Positions 32,418-43,059 of a stretch of 64,000 nucleotides of DNA are shown here, in pieces. The notes beneath the pieces were generated by a model, which did not search any database, was not told the origin of the DNA, and saw only the letters and a program-made list of their open reading frames with translations. The translations under genes and the position numbers were made by a program. Source of the stretch: Neofusicoccum parvum (lineage: Eukaryota > Ascomycota > Dothideomycetes > Botryosphaeriales > Botryosphaeriaceae). The stretch is from contig CP087206.1 of NCBI GenBank assembly GCA_020912385.1, positions 2,604,001 through 2,668,000 of the forward strand, written 5' to 3'. How positions within the stretch are numbered: position 1 is the first letter of the stretch; each line of letters begins with the position of its first letter.

Positions 32418-33139
32418 AGGGTGGGTAATTTTAAGAGAGACGAGCACGATTGGGCACGGTTGAACGAGGTGTTCCGATTAGCAGCAGGGTTGGGCGCGTG
32501 TCGAATGTAAGACAGGTGTGCACTTGGCAAAGACAGCAGGTGGGTCCTGTTGTCGCAGTCGCGCCGCGTACAGACAGCTCTTTGGACTCGGAAGCCGCGA
32601 TGGCGACGAAAATGGAACGGGCGCAGTGCAGGCTTCTGGCTGCTGCAACGGTCATAGTCTCGAGGCAGGGGGGTGATCGTCGGGGCGACTCTTCACGGGT
32701 ACGGCCCGACACCGGCGATCGACCCTACTTGCCCCTACTGTTACAAGGAGTGGTGCTTGGGCGTCGTTGCAATAAGCTCCACCGCAGGGTGGCGCGCGCG
32801 GCGCCAAGCGAGCTGCGGCTCTGGTAAGATCACGGAATTCTTGGCCTGGTCGGAGCGGATAGCGATGTGCGTGGCGGACGCGAGCACTGCCTCCTCAAAT
32901 AGTCGGCTGCGTGCCCGCTAGGGATGCCTCCTTCCTCCGACACCTCGATTTCTCTTCGCCTTCTCCGCACTCCGCTATTTCGTGTTGTTTTAGCTTGAGC
33001 ATAGCCGGGCATATATCCTACTGGCTAACCAATATATCCACCTCCTTTACGTGCTCCGTTTGCACAGACTGTTCCTCGCATTGTCCTCGCTCCAGAAGCA
33101 CGCTCGTGGGGCTTACCCACTCCGCTATCAACCGCCACG
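32418..33139. promoter_or_regulatory. Intergenic region before the TDT transporter
   Basis: 0.7 kb, tandem arrangement. The last 150 nt are C/T-rich and end in GCCACG before ATG, a normal fungal leader. No gene or repeat was seen. Confidence 0.4.
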
Positions 33140-34615
33140 ATGTCATTTCAAAGATTTTCACAGGAGCCCTCTCGTGGCCCTCCACGCTCAGAGCCCGATA
33201 CCGGTTCAGCAGGCCTGCACTTCGACCGCACTGGCATCCCGGATGCCGGCTACAGAACAGACACCAACGGCACGACCACTCCTGAGTACTCCGGAATGAC
33301 AACACACGGCGCCAATACTCCCCAGATCGTAGACCACGACTGGCCAGACAAGTCGAAACACGAGCTCACCTCGGGCAACTCCAGCATGGTTGCCCTTCAG
33401 CTTCAAAATCATCAGTTCGACGACGAGGACGAGAAGTTGGAGAAGCCGGCACCACTGGCAATACATCCGACTGGGAAAGTCGGCCTCAGGGAACGCATCT
33501 CGCACGTCACATGGGCGTGGTTCACCACGTCAATGAGCACTGGTGGCATCGCACTAGTGCTCGGCTCAACACCCAACACTTTTCCCGGTCTCTTCGAGAT
33601 TGGGAAAACGATATTCATCCTCAACATTTTCCTCTTCATCCTGATCACCGTCTCTATCACAGCTCGTTTCGCCATTTGCCCAACGGCACTGCGCAACTCT
33701 CTCCTGGATGGCCATGAGGGTCTCTTCATGCCATGCTTCTTCCTCACGATCTCCACCATGCTCAGCAACACACAAATCTACATCGTCGGTGACGAGCCCC
33801 ACTGGCTTACCGAAGGAATGATGATTGCCTTCTGGTCCTACGTGGCTGTCACGCTCCTACTCGCCATCTTCTTCTACTATGCAATCTGGACAACACCCGA
33901 GATCAACCACCACCTGCACGCCGACAAGATGGGCCCTGGCTGGATGCTTCCCATCTTCCCCATCATGCTTTCTGGCACTCTCTCGCAGGTCATTGGCGCC
34001 AACCAGCCACCCGAAGACGCGCTGCCGATCATTGTTGCTGGCATCTCGTTCCAAGGGCTTGGCTGGTTCGTCGCCTCCTGCCTATCGACCGTTTGGATTT
34101 ACAGGCTATTCCGCACGGGACCGCTCGCGATCAACGTCCGACCGGCCATGTACATGCTTTGCGGGCCGCCTTCCTTCACTGCTCTCGCGCTTATTGGCAA
34201 CGCCAAGGCACTGCCAGAGAACTACGGGTACTTCGAGGCGCACCCCCTGGCCAAGGAGATCCTCACCATTGTAGCAACATGGGCGGCGATCTTCCTGTGG
34301 GCGCTGGCGTTCTGGTTCTTCTGCATTGCCACGGTGGCAGTGCTCACATCAATCCCGCAGATCTCGTTCGCGGTGCCGTGGTGGGCGTTCGTCTTCCCCA
34401 ACGTCGGCTTCACGGTTGCAACCATCAAGATCGGGCAAGAGCTGGGCAGCCCGGCAATCCTCTGGCTCAGCACGGTGATGACCATCTTCCTGGTCATCAT
34501 GTGGGTCTTCGTGGCGGGAGCGCAGATTAGGGCGATCCACCTGAACATGGTGCTTTACCCTGGCAAGGACGAGGATAAGGATCAGCCGCAGGTTAAGGGG
34601 AAGCTCACGGTCTAG
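33140..34615 (+). CDS. Tellurite-resistance/dicarboxylate transporter (TDT) family carrier, Mae1-like
   Basis: Intronless, 491 residues. Residues 1-115 are a cytosolic hydrophilic N-terminus. The membrane domain starts at RERISHVTWAWFTTSMSTGG, the N-terminal signature of this family (malic-acid transporter Mae1, sulfite pump Ssu1, bacterial TehA, plant SLAC1). About ten hydrophobic helices follow, including IFILNIFLFILITVSITARF, MIAFWSYVAVTLLLAIFFYY, GWMLPIFPIMLSGTLSQVIG and WWAFVFPNVGFTVATIKIG. The LPI/FPIMLSG segment resembles Mae1-type malate permeases more than Ssu1. Likely plasma-membrane uptake or export of C4-dicarboxylates; substrate is inferred from family only. The tail is Lys/Asp-rich. 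Confidence 0.92.
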   Translation: MSFQRFSQEPSRGPPRSEPDTGSAGLHFDRTGIPDAGYRTDTNGTTTPEYSGMTTHGANTPQIVDHDWPDKSKHELTSGNSSMVALQLQNHQFDDEDEKLEKPAPLAIHPTGKVGLRERISHVTWAWFTTSMSTGGIALVLGSTPNTFPGLFEIGKTIFILNIFLFILITVSITARFAICPTALRNSLLDGHEGLFMPCFFLTISTMLSNTQIYIVGDEPHWLTEGMMIAFWSYVAVTLLLAIFFYYAIWTTPEINHHLHADKMGPGWMLPIFPIMLSGTLSQVIGANQPPEDALPIIVAGISFQGLGWFVASCLSTVWIYRLFRTGPLAINVRPAMYMLCGPPSFTALALIGNAKALPENYGYFEAHPLAKEILTIVATWAAIFLWALAFWFFCIATVAVLTSIPQISFAVPWWAFVFPNVGFTVATIKIGQELGSPAILWLSTVMTIFLVIMWVFVAGAQIRAIHLNMVLYPGKDEDKDQPQVKGKLTV

Positions 34616-37299
34616 GGTTTGACGGTCGCGGCAGGGGAAGGGGCAGCAGCCGGATCTTCGGGGTTTCTTTTCCGCTTTGCAGCTTTTCTGGCGCTATGGC
34701 CTTCACTTCTTACTCGGCCTATTTCACATTCGCTTCTTTATCACATACGGTTTTAGAAGGAGACGTTCCTTTCCTTTTCCTCGCTGGTTGAGAGACAAGA
34801 TCTGACGGCGTTCCGGGGCGTACGACCAGGCAAAAAGATAGAGATGGTACTGGAGCTACCTAAACGGGTTATCAAAGTTAATACTTCGTTCTTCCACCAC
34901 CTTGCCTCAATGCGCTAGTGACATGCCGGAAGCGGAAGCGCCACAATTTGTCAGACTATTTTTGTCATGGCACGGAGCGGCAGCTATGCCGCATTGCGCC
35001 GAAAGGAGAAGTGTCGCGACTTCCAAATTGGTCGATATTGCGATCTCCTGCGGCCAAGCATGGCTATCAGTGGATGTGTTTGGCGAAGGCCGCCAAGTAA
35101 ATTTTCTGCTTCTTGGTAAGTTTCGACGCGACGATCGCCACAGGGAGCTGCAGCATGACGCGTACTCCAAGACTCCTATCGCGCAGGGAGTCCAATTTTT
35201 TGCATGCACAGCCAACACCTCTCGTGTCGACGTGGCGGCCTTGCCTCCGGAAAAGCTGGGCCTGCGCGACGATTGGGCCGGCCGGGGCCACCGCGGCCGT
35301 GCAGACCGGCATCTGGCATTGCCACAATGCGTCGTCACAAAGCCGCAGCCGCAGGCCGAGAATGCCCAGGCCTGCAGGTGTGCAAATCGCCGCAGGGCAG
35401 AACGAGAAGGCGCGCGCTTCGGACCTTCTGTAACCAGCAGCGACGCCATCGCCCGCGCACGGGGATGATGAGCGGGTTCTGGAACACCACACCTCAGCCT
35501 CGCTGCTCAGGCTGACTCGCGCCGGCGCGGATCTTATCAGCATTGTCGATGTTTCAGAGGCTCATCTAGTTCCCGCTTGGCGGAACTGCTTGGCGGCACT
35601 CACACCAATTGGAAACGACGCCATTGCCTGTTACAGCAGCAACCTCGCAACTGAAACTACAACACCACGCCAAGCCTGGCCGCTTTTCTCCCACTGCGCC
35701 CGCCCCGCCGCGCGCAGGTGGGGCCGGAGGGCGGTGCATCGCGATGGCTGTTCCGCCAGCGCTGCAGCCTCTTATCGCCGCGCTGCCTGAGGACGCCCGC
35801 CCACCCCCACGGCGCGGACAGATTGGCCTTCTTCATGCGGCCACGTCCGAGCGCAGCGCATCACCGTCTCAGTCCAGGGTGGCATCAACACCTTCTCCCC
35901 TCCTCCCACCTCCCCGACGCGACCGCGCATATACCTGCCCACCCACCCAGCCGTCTCTTTCTCGCCAAGCTGTCGAAGCGCCCTCAACACCAGACCTTCC
36001 ACCATCCGCTGCGATCGCCCGCGACCACCCATGGCCATAGCACCCCTTCCGGACCCACATTCGCGCAATACTCACATGCAACAGCCCTCGGCCGCGTCAT
36101 TGTCGCTGTCTCACTGCGACCCAGCCCTCCCATATAATACGACATGCACTGCTCCCAAGACTACTTGGCGATTCGAACCGTCTACTTGGCGGACCCAGTG
36201 AACCCAACCTAGAGCGCTTCACCCGCGAAAATTCGCGCATCCGTGGCCTCCGCGACTGGACGGCGCCTGCGATGGGCGTGGAATTAAAGGTGGGCATCAA
36301 TTGGAATCATCGGCGTGCGGAATGGCCATTCAGCGCCCACACAGACCAAGACGAGCTTCCCGTGCAGCCGCCCTGCGATCCCGCCGAGACCGGTCAACAG
36401 GCGCCTGAAAAGACCAAGGACTCTGCGAGGAGATCGGCATCCGCAACGCTGCGTAGCCGACCGGCTTCATCGCTGCAGAGAGCCGTCGGGACGCCGACGC
36501 GGTTTCTGGAACGGACACGGCTCCTTCCCGCCACGCCACGGAGTCGGTTGCGCAGAGCCCCGGGAGGCACGGGAGGTACTTCCAACCGCGGCATGGGCGG
36601 CCTTGGTCTTGTCGCGAAGATGTACCTCAGGCTTGATTCAGCCAAGAGAGTGCTTGTCGCACTGTTCGTCGAGGGTGTAGAGCTCGGTAATTCTTGGGCG
36701 GCAGTCTTGGGAGACAAGAATTGTTGCGATTCATCGGGGATTTCACCCAAGCTGAGTGGCGTTCAGAACGATTCAGATCTTCGAAGCCCCGACCTATAAG
36801 CCATGGGTTTTAAGATACGCGACCACTGAGTCGCCTTGACACCGCCCAAAACAGGTAAGTGGGTACAACCTCAACGACAAGACTATGCTAGAGTCTCGAG
36901 AACGCGCTCGCCTCTCCTTATTCTTTTTACTTTTTAAGTGCACTCTGTTCGGCGGTTTGAATTCTGGCATCTCCAAGAGTCGCTGGTCGCTTCTGAGAAG
37001 TTCGATACTTTTTCCCCTCAGGTTGACAGAAATCGTCTGTACCGTCCAAGTCCGAATAAAATATCACTCCACCTTGTCTTTCACTATAACTTACCTGAAT
37101 CCGCTGCGATTCAGCTGTTGGTTCATAACCACTCGATTGTCTCTACTTTTCCCTCAGCCTCGCCATTCTGCACAGACAGAGGCCGGTCCTCGATCCTCGT
37201 ATCATCACACAACCTCCAAATTGCAAAGTCTCAATATCACACCACAGCCACCCTACACAGCCCATCAGGCCGCCCACAAAACACCAAGAGAAAATCAAC
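34616..37299. promoter_or_regulatory. Gene-poor region (2.7 kb)
   Basis: GC-rich frames of 100-190 residues exist on both strands but are mutually overlapping, low complexity and without motifs, so I do not call them. From about 36.9 to 37.3 kb the sequence becomes C/T/A-rich, consistent with a long leader of the gene at 37300. No repeat recognised. Confidence 0.4.
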
Positions 37300-37660
37300 A
37301 TGGCACGCGTCCCTGGATCTATGAACGTCGCTCTGCGTGGCCTGCAAATCCTAGCGGGCACGGCTCCTGCGGAGGCACCCATGGTCGCCCAACAGATGCA
37401 AACTCGAGCTGCCAGCAACGCTACTAGTAAGTGACCGTAATCAATATGCGGAAACCTGTTACTCACTAGTCGAACTAGACAACCACGCCGGCGCCGATGC
37501 CCAGAAGCCCGATCTGTCTGCGAGGCCGGCATTTACGTTTTTCAACAAAGACGGCCCGGGGAAGACCCTGGTCATTATGGGAACCAAGGGCGATTACAAG
37601 GTCATTCCTCAAGTCGAGAAGAAGGGCCCGAGGGAGGGCTGGGATGATGATATTCACTAG
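37300..37660 (+). CDS. Small two-exon protein of unknown function
   Basis: Exons 37300-37426 and 37479-37660 with a 52-nt intron (GTAAGT...AACTAG) give 309 nt, 102 residues; neither exon is long enough to stand out alone. The start is MARVPGSMNVALRGLQILAG in an ATCAACATGGC context, with a basic, acid-free first 25 residues and TRAAS further on, suggesting a mitochondrial presequence. The second half is compact: RPAFTFFNKDGPGKTLVIMG, then GDYKVIPQVEKKGPREGWDD. It ends DDDIH. I do not recognise the family. The canonical splice sites, frame match and change from variable to compact sequence make it a credible gene. Confidence 0.65.
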
Positions 37661-38857
37661 TGATCTGTTGTACGGGGGACTGAAGTCTGAGACTGTTAGC
37701 ATTTGCCTCGTGAGAAGTGAGAAGGTGGAGTTCGCCATCACGCTCGTTTTTTCGTTTTTGGATTGTGGGCATAAGGACAAGGGAGTTAGATGGATACAAG
37801 GAATTTAAACGAAAATTACGGCTGGAATTGATGCAAATCCCATGCAGTGACCGAGACAGAACCAAGGCATTGCCACAGTATTTGATATGTCTTTCCATTG
37901 CCGCTTGAACCGAATGTCCCGTCGAATTTACCCTCGGCGCCATGACTATGGGCAAAGTTAGTGGCCTTCTCATGCTGTGTCCACCTCGGATCTCTTTCCC
38001 TTCCTGGCTCTTATGCAATTGATTTTCAACTGACGTGAATGAATGCTGGTGGTGGCCCTTCAAGACCTACTGCCACATCAAACTCGAGCTCTGCCCCTGC
38101 CTCCGCATTTACGGCTTTGCCCTTCACACTTTCATCTCCCTCGCTGGTCGCTTCTGACGAGGCGCTACCAACGGAACTTCAGCATCGTTGACGGCCAGCC
38201 ACCGGCTTCGGCTTCAACACCGGATACCACAAGAGCTACGCTGCCTACATACGATACTAGAGTGATGCGGGGTTCGCGGAGCTAAAGGAGCTAAGTGCTG
38301 ATTCTCTGAACTGCGTTGACCGGTGTGGAGTATCGGATATGATGCGGGCTGCGACGTGGTAAAACTGTAGTGGCGGGATTTTTGCGGCATTTTCGCAGTG
38401 TTAATCGATTGACCATGTACTTAGAGGGGCGTAAAGGTGCGCCTTTGATAGGTTAAATACTCAGTCAGCATCGAGCTGACTGCAGGACGGGGCGCTACGC
38501 GGGATCAGGCTACATTCCAGCCTTGCCGGACGTGGCATTACAAGAGTAGCTTTTTGCCACTCTTTCGACGAGACTTCTAAAGAAGAAGTCCTTCTTACAC
38601 CATTTTCGCATCTTCGTTTTCTGTTATGATATTGAATTTCTTTTTTCTCGGCAAAATGAATGAGCCTGATGAAGCTGGCAGGCGGCCATGGTGGGACCCA
38701 CTATCTAAGAAATCTCTAGAATATCTCTGGGAAGACCATAAACATCCTCAGGTACTATAGCATGATGCTAAAGATAGACAAGTTGGATACGATAGCCGCA
38801 CCGCTGTTAGCGAGGGTAGATACAGCTCTAATAGCGTTGGGCTACTCAAAACCAAGG
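37661..38857. other. Intergenic region entering an A/T-rich decayed island
   Basis: 1.2 kb with no gene I can support. From about 38.3 kb onward sequence becomes A/T-rich and fragmentary, marking the edge of the repeat island that continues to about 43 kb. Confidence 0.4.
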
Positions 38858-39054
38858 TGTCACGGCGGGCCTCTGCCTCTAAGGATCCAAACACCAAAGA
38901 GGGTGGTAAGCCGTATTGAGGGTTTACCTTGAGTGGGTACAAGAGAGGGTGAGAGAGAACGAAGTGAGGGGTGCACGTGACTGAGCACTCTGTGCGAAGG
39001 CTGCGTTACCAATAGAGTCCAAATTCTATTGTGAAGTTGACCACGAAGGGTCAA
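38858..39054 (+). repeat. LINE 3'-UTR-like segment, plus orientation (arm of inverted repeat)
   Basis: Starts TGTCACGGCGGGCCTCTGCC and ends at GACCACGAAGGGTCAA. It is closely similar, in inverted orientation, to 39623-39816, which directly follows the stop codon of the LINE reading frame. It therefore reads as the 3' untranslated part of a second, very short LINE copy. In this orientation it is followed, after ~30 nt, by AAATAAATAAATAAAT at 39085-39100, which could be its tail. Confidence 0.75.
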
Positions 39055-39068
39055 GATACTAGCTAAGG

Positions 39069-39084
39069 AGTGAAGCTATATATA
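39069..39084. repeat. 16-bp direct repeat, left copy
   Basis: AGTGAAGCTATATATA here is repeated exactly at 41103-41118. The two copies bracket the 2-kb LINE-containing segment and look like a target-site duplication. Confidence 0.75.
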
Positions 39085-39622
39085 AAATAAATAAATAAAT
39101 AGATTCATTTTCATCCCGATTTAGCTCCCTTACGGGTCCATGCGGGGTAGGCTATCTATAGTAGTTTACACGAGGGGGAAAACCTTTCCTAGGTAGAAAA
39201 CCTCTCCTCTCTTTTATATTGGGTGCGTTACCCCTTCTTTTCCCGTTTTTCTGCTTACCAGTAGTGGCTGCTGTGGCAGTCCTACAATTACCCTAGGTAT
39301 TGATTCCTAGCTCTCTCATTCCATCCTAGTTGTTACGGCGCAGCCTCCTCAGAGCGAGTAAACAGCAGAATGAAGGAACAAGTGGGGTGCACGCGTACGG
39401 CGCAGGAAGACCCACAAGGATCACGTGGTTCACGTGATGCCAAGGACATGATCCGCCTGATCTAACGAGCCTCAGGCATCTGGAGACAGATCAAAAGGAT
39501 CAACCTCGCCATGATCTGTCTGATCCGTAGGGCCTACCTAACAACGGGAAACAGATCAAACGGATCCTAACAAGATTGTATAGAACTCTCCTACGTATAT
39601 AAACCACGCTCACTAGCATAGC
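39085..39622. other. Non-coding part of the LINE-bearing insertion
   Basis: Between the left direct repeat and the inverted-repeat arm. It begins with an AAAT tetranucleotide run. At 39.41-39.56 kb it carries several near-repeats of a GATC-containing unit (variants of AGATCAAAAGGATC, and CATGATCTGTCTGATC). No coding potential is seen. It may be the 3'-terminal part of the element or host sequence caught between two insertions. Confidence 0.45.
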
Positions 39623-39816
39623 TTTGACCTTCGTGGTCAACTTCACAATAGAATTTGGACTCTATTGGTAACACGGCCTTAGCACGCAGTGCTCAGTCAC
39701 GTGTATTCGTTCATACTTGTTCTCTCCCCCTACCTTGTACCCACTCAAGGTAAACCCTACACGGCTTACTACCCTCTTTGGTGTTTGATCCTTAGAGGCA
39801 GAGGCCCGCCGTTACA
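39623..39816 (-). repeat. LINE 3'-UTR segment, minus orientation (arm of inverted repeat)
   Basis: On the minus strand this begins TGTAACGGCGGGCCTCTGCC immediately after the LINE stop codon TAG (39819-39817). It matches 38858-39054 with scattered mismatches and a few small indels. Position directly after the stop identifies it as 3' untranslated sequence of the element. Confidence 0.8.
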
Positions 39817-41102
39817 CTAGTCTCCTTGGTCCACTGGGTCCTCCTGGTCCTCTTGGTTTTCCTGGTCCATTTCCTTCGCCAGGCTAAATTGGCCTAGCAG
39901 CCCCAGCTTTAGAAACCACTCCGTGGCCGCATAGACTCCTTTCTTTGTTGTCAGCAGAGTGCGGTAGTCTGTGGTTTGAGCTTTATAAAGCATCTGGGCT
40001 CTGCCTGCTTGGAAGTGAGGACAGAACAAGAGGATATGCTTTGGAGTTTGTCTGTGCCAGCCGCATGGGCATGCAGGGCTTGGATGGTCTGACACCTTGC
40101 GTCTAGAGAGGTAGTCCTCCAGTCCAATATGTTCTGTTCTCAGCAGGGTAAGGAGTGTACTCTGTGGTTTCAGTAGGCCACTGTGTAGTTGCCTGATCTT
40201 TGGGTTCCAGGGTGAACTCTGGGCTACTGGCCTCCCCTCCTGTCTGGTTTGCTCTGTCCACCTCTTTTTCCACTGCTCCCTTATTGCCATGCGGAGTTGG
40301 GTCCTCTGTGGTAGTTTCTGTGCATTAGGTGGGCAGCTACTAAGGAGGGAATTCACTCTCCCCTTAAGCAGCTTCCCTCTAGCTGGGCTAGCTGTTCCCT
40401 TTGCACTGAATGCTGCTCTGGCTGCTACCTTGATGTCCCTGCATGTTGCCTCAATTACTGCTGTTGCTGGTCCTTCCCTGGTCCGGATAGAGTGGGCCAA
40501 GGTCAGTTCATCCAGGTGTAGTAGGAGGGGGGGGATCCCAGTCTCATGTTCCAGCGTTTGCGTAGGGGTAGACTTATAGGCACCTGCTATGGTGCGTAGG
40601 CACTGGTTCTAGATCTTCTCAAGGGGTTTAGTTGCTGTCCTTCTCCACCCTGGGGAACCCTCTGGCGTGTGCCATACACCACACCCATAGGTGAGGACTG
40701 GCCTCACTATAGCTGTGTAGATGTGGCGCGCCTTGGTAAAGGAAGCGCCCCAGGTTGATGCGGCAAGCCTGGTAAGGGACATGCACTGTCTGGTGGCTTT
40801 GGCACTGGTTTCCTTGATATGTGGGCCCCACCTCAGCTTGCTGTCAACATGAACGCCTAGTATCTTGATCAGTGGCTCTGGGTTTCCCTCAAAGCCAGGA
40901 ATCTGGATTTTTGCCGCCATGTTGAACCTGCGTGGTTTCCTGCTGAAGTGGATGAGGTGGTACTTGTCTGGGGAGAAGGCTGATCCATGGGTGGCTGCCC
41001 ACTTTTCACAGGTCCTATTTGCTCCTTCAAGCACCCTACAGTTATGCTCTGTAGACCTGCTAAAGGTCAGGATGTTTGTATCATCCACAAACCCAAGGGG
41101 GA
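39817..41102 (-). mobile_element. 5'-truncated LINE retrotransposon remnant (RT C-terminus onward)
   Basis: On the minus strand the sequence starts inside reverse transcriptase at PLGFVDDTNIL (the FxDD catalytic motif C). It goes on with the usual ILGVHVDSKLRWGPHI and IVRPVLTYGCGVWH, and ends with a zinc-knuckle-like PACPCGWHRQTPKHILLFCPH, the order seen in Tad1/I-like fungal LINEs. The frame is open except for one in-frame TAG at 40611-40609, after which the protein continues in the same frame (NQCLRTIAGAYKSTP). A Gln codon mutated C-to-T would explain it, but other changes are possible. 5' truncation within RT is typical of LINE insertion by incomplete reverse transcription. The element is dead: no endonuclease and no 5' RT domain. 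Confidence 0.85.
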
Positions 41103-41118
41103 AGTGAAGCTATATATA
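41103..41118. repeat. 16-bp direct repeat, right copy
   Basis: Exact second copy of AGTGAAGCTATATATA, directly abutting the truncated 5' end of the LINE, as expected of a target-site duplication. Confidence 0.75.
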
Positions 41119-42209
41119 CTGTAGGAAAGCTATGACAATCTGGTGTTGCTCCATGTAGCCGGGCTACACTGGGCGACGGTTGCTGTATGTCGCCCGGCTC
41201 GTGAGAGCGACATGTGGGTCCTGGGAAGATCATCACGTGCCCTAATCACGTGGTGATGCTTTTTCTTGCGGGGTTCCTTCGTGAGCCCCTCATCTTTTGC
41301 GACTTTCAAAGGCTGTGCCGTAACACAAGGGAAACTAGTCATGGGGCTTCTACCGAGACGATAGAAATTGGTATGGGGTGTGACATGGTATTTCTGCATA
41401 TACCGTCTTTAATATTTTCTAATAGGCTTGGTGTTCTCGTGACAACTAACACACCACTTGCGAAAGCTACCAGGAAAGGATAACTGAGGAAGTATGGGAG
41501 GACTTTTTGGCGGTTGAAAAACCAGATATTTTATGCTCGAAAATTCAAAGCTATTGTACTTTGAGTGGCTGGAGGGCCCTTGCCTGACCGCATGAATCAT
41601 CTCTGGTGTTCTCGGTTTCGTGATGTACGAGTGTAAGAACAACGGGGTTTCGGCCTGGGAAGCTTTGTGGTTGCGATCTACTTATTGTTTGCGACATTTG
41701 TATTTAAGAATATAGATTGATGAAGTAGCATTGCTACATTCTTCTGCTTGTCGATATCCTAAACGTTTCTCGAGAAACATACGAGGCTGGCTTGAAAATA
41801 GTATAATACGTGCACAACTCTGCGGATAGATGAAGATTTTTATCTGGATAGGTTTGTTTTTTTTTTTTTTTTTAGAATTCTGTTCCTCACTGCACTTGTA
41901 CTTGCCTATAAATTCCAGTGAAATCGTCTCGAATACGGCCACTAAACCATTGAGAAAGGTTACATAAATATCAATATACACATTCGCCGCCGTTGCCATG
42001 ATCTTTCCAGCCTCCGCCTTCGCCGCATACCAATTTCTCACCGTTATTGCAGCACGATGGCAGAAATCCAGCCCCCATTCAAGTTTTGAAGTACCTGAAC
42101 GTCGTTAATCTGGTTGCTTAGCTCATCTCTGCGGACTTGAGTCCTTTTTCTTCAATCCAAAATTAGTGGTGACTCGAATCAGAATACCAATTACGAGACT
42201 AATAGCATT
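41119..42209. other. A/T-rich non-coding stretch of the decayed island
   Basis: 1.1 kb with no supportable gene. It includes a run of about 20 T near 41855-41874. A minus-strand frame at 42041-41682 starts with a plausible helical segment (MATAANVYIDIYVTFLNGLV) but dissolves into Lys- and low-complexity sequence across the T tract, so it is at best a gene relic. Confidence 0.4.
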
Positions 42210-43059
42210 TCAAGGACTCGAAGCCCCGGTAGGTCTATTTGCGTTCTGCAGCAAGCCCAGAATTTCCTGTTGCCCCTTTTCCACAGCAATATCAGCTGGG
42301 GTACATCCCCGCTGACCCCTCGTGTGTATTTCTGCTCCTTTCTCTATGAGCAAGGAAACGACTGCTGAATTCTTTCTCCCTACAGGCTTACAGCTAAGTG
42401 AAGAAATGTTGCCCCTACCCCTAGCGGACTAACATTATCTCCTCTTATGGTGAGTGGTACAACTTCGTGAATCTTGCGTTGGCATTCCCTCCTCGCTCGG
42501 CCAAGTACTCCAACTTGGAGATATCATCTCCTTCCACGGCATTGAGGTATTTGACCATAGCTGTGTCATCGACCTTGCAGCCACGAGAGAGAAGTAGCTC
42601 CACTGTCTCCCAATTGCGGTTGATGATAGCGGCCGGTGACGGTAGGAACGGAAGGCCGCAGGAGGCACAGTTCGTTCTCCATGGGAGGCCTGCGAGGTTA
42701 GGGTTGGCCCCGTGGTCGAGAAACCACTTCACGGGCTCGGTATCTGATACGACCGAGTAATCAAGAATCCGGTCAGCCATGAGCTGGTGGGCGGCGTCTT
42801 ACATGGGGTATGTAGGTACCAGAGTGCCGTACCACTCGGGGTCCTAGAGTTGGTGTCCCATAAACTCCTGGTATATGGCGAGGCCTTTCTGACGAGTCGC
42901 TGCCAGGAAAGCGTGTTCATCGATTTGTGCCCCGTGTGAGAGCAGAAACGCCACGAATTCAACGTCTTGTTGGTCCACAGCCCTTGAAAGCGCGAAACCA
43001 AGCTCTTCCTGGGTGAATGACTCATCTGCACATTTGCATGGCCTTAGCACAGCTGCCAT
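42210..43059 (-). pseudogene. Ankyrin-repeat protein pseudogene
   Basis: Read on the minus strand from Met at 43059, ankyrin-like repeats are evident: DVEFVAFLLSHGAQIDEHAF, EPVKWFLDHGANPN, WETVELLLSRGCKVDD, ISKLEYLAERGGNANARF, TFLHLAVS, AVVSLLIEKGAEIHTRGQ and CTPADIAVEKGQQEIL, ending at TGA 42212-42210. The frame is broken by a TAG at 42846-42844, a TAA at about 42795, a TAA at 42445, and at least one frame shift before the last two repeats. None of the gaps looks like a normal intron (the only GTAAGA...CCAG span is 19 nt). It lies 1.1 kb from the LINE remnant, in the same A/T-rich island. Confidence 0.8.

Noticed and set aside
36272..36799. 175-residue plus-strand frame in the 34.6-37.3 kb gap
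   Set aside because: Compositionally random, no motif, no support from flanking splice signals.
38858..39816. Inverted repeat first taken as a pair of LTRs or a DNA-transposon terminal repeat
   Set aside because: The right arm begins directly at the LINE stop codon, so it is 3' untranslated LINE sequence; LTRs of one element would be direct, and no transposase was found.
41682..42041. Minus-strand frame with a helical start near the ankyrin pseudogene
   Set aside because: It runs through a ~20-nt T tract into Lys-rich low complexity; too degraded to call beyond a possible relic.
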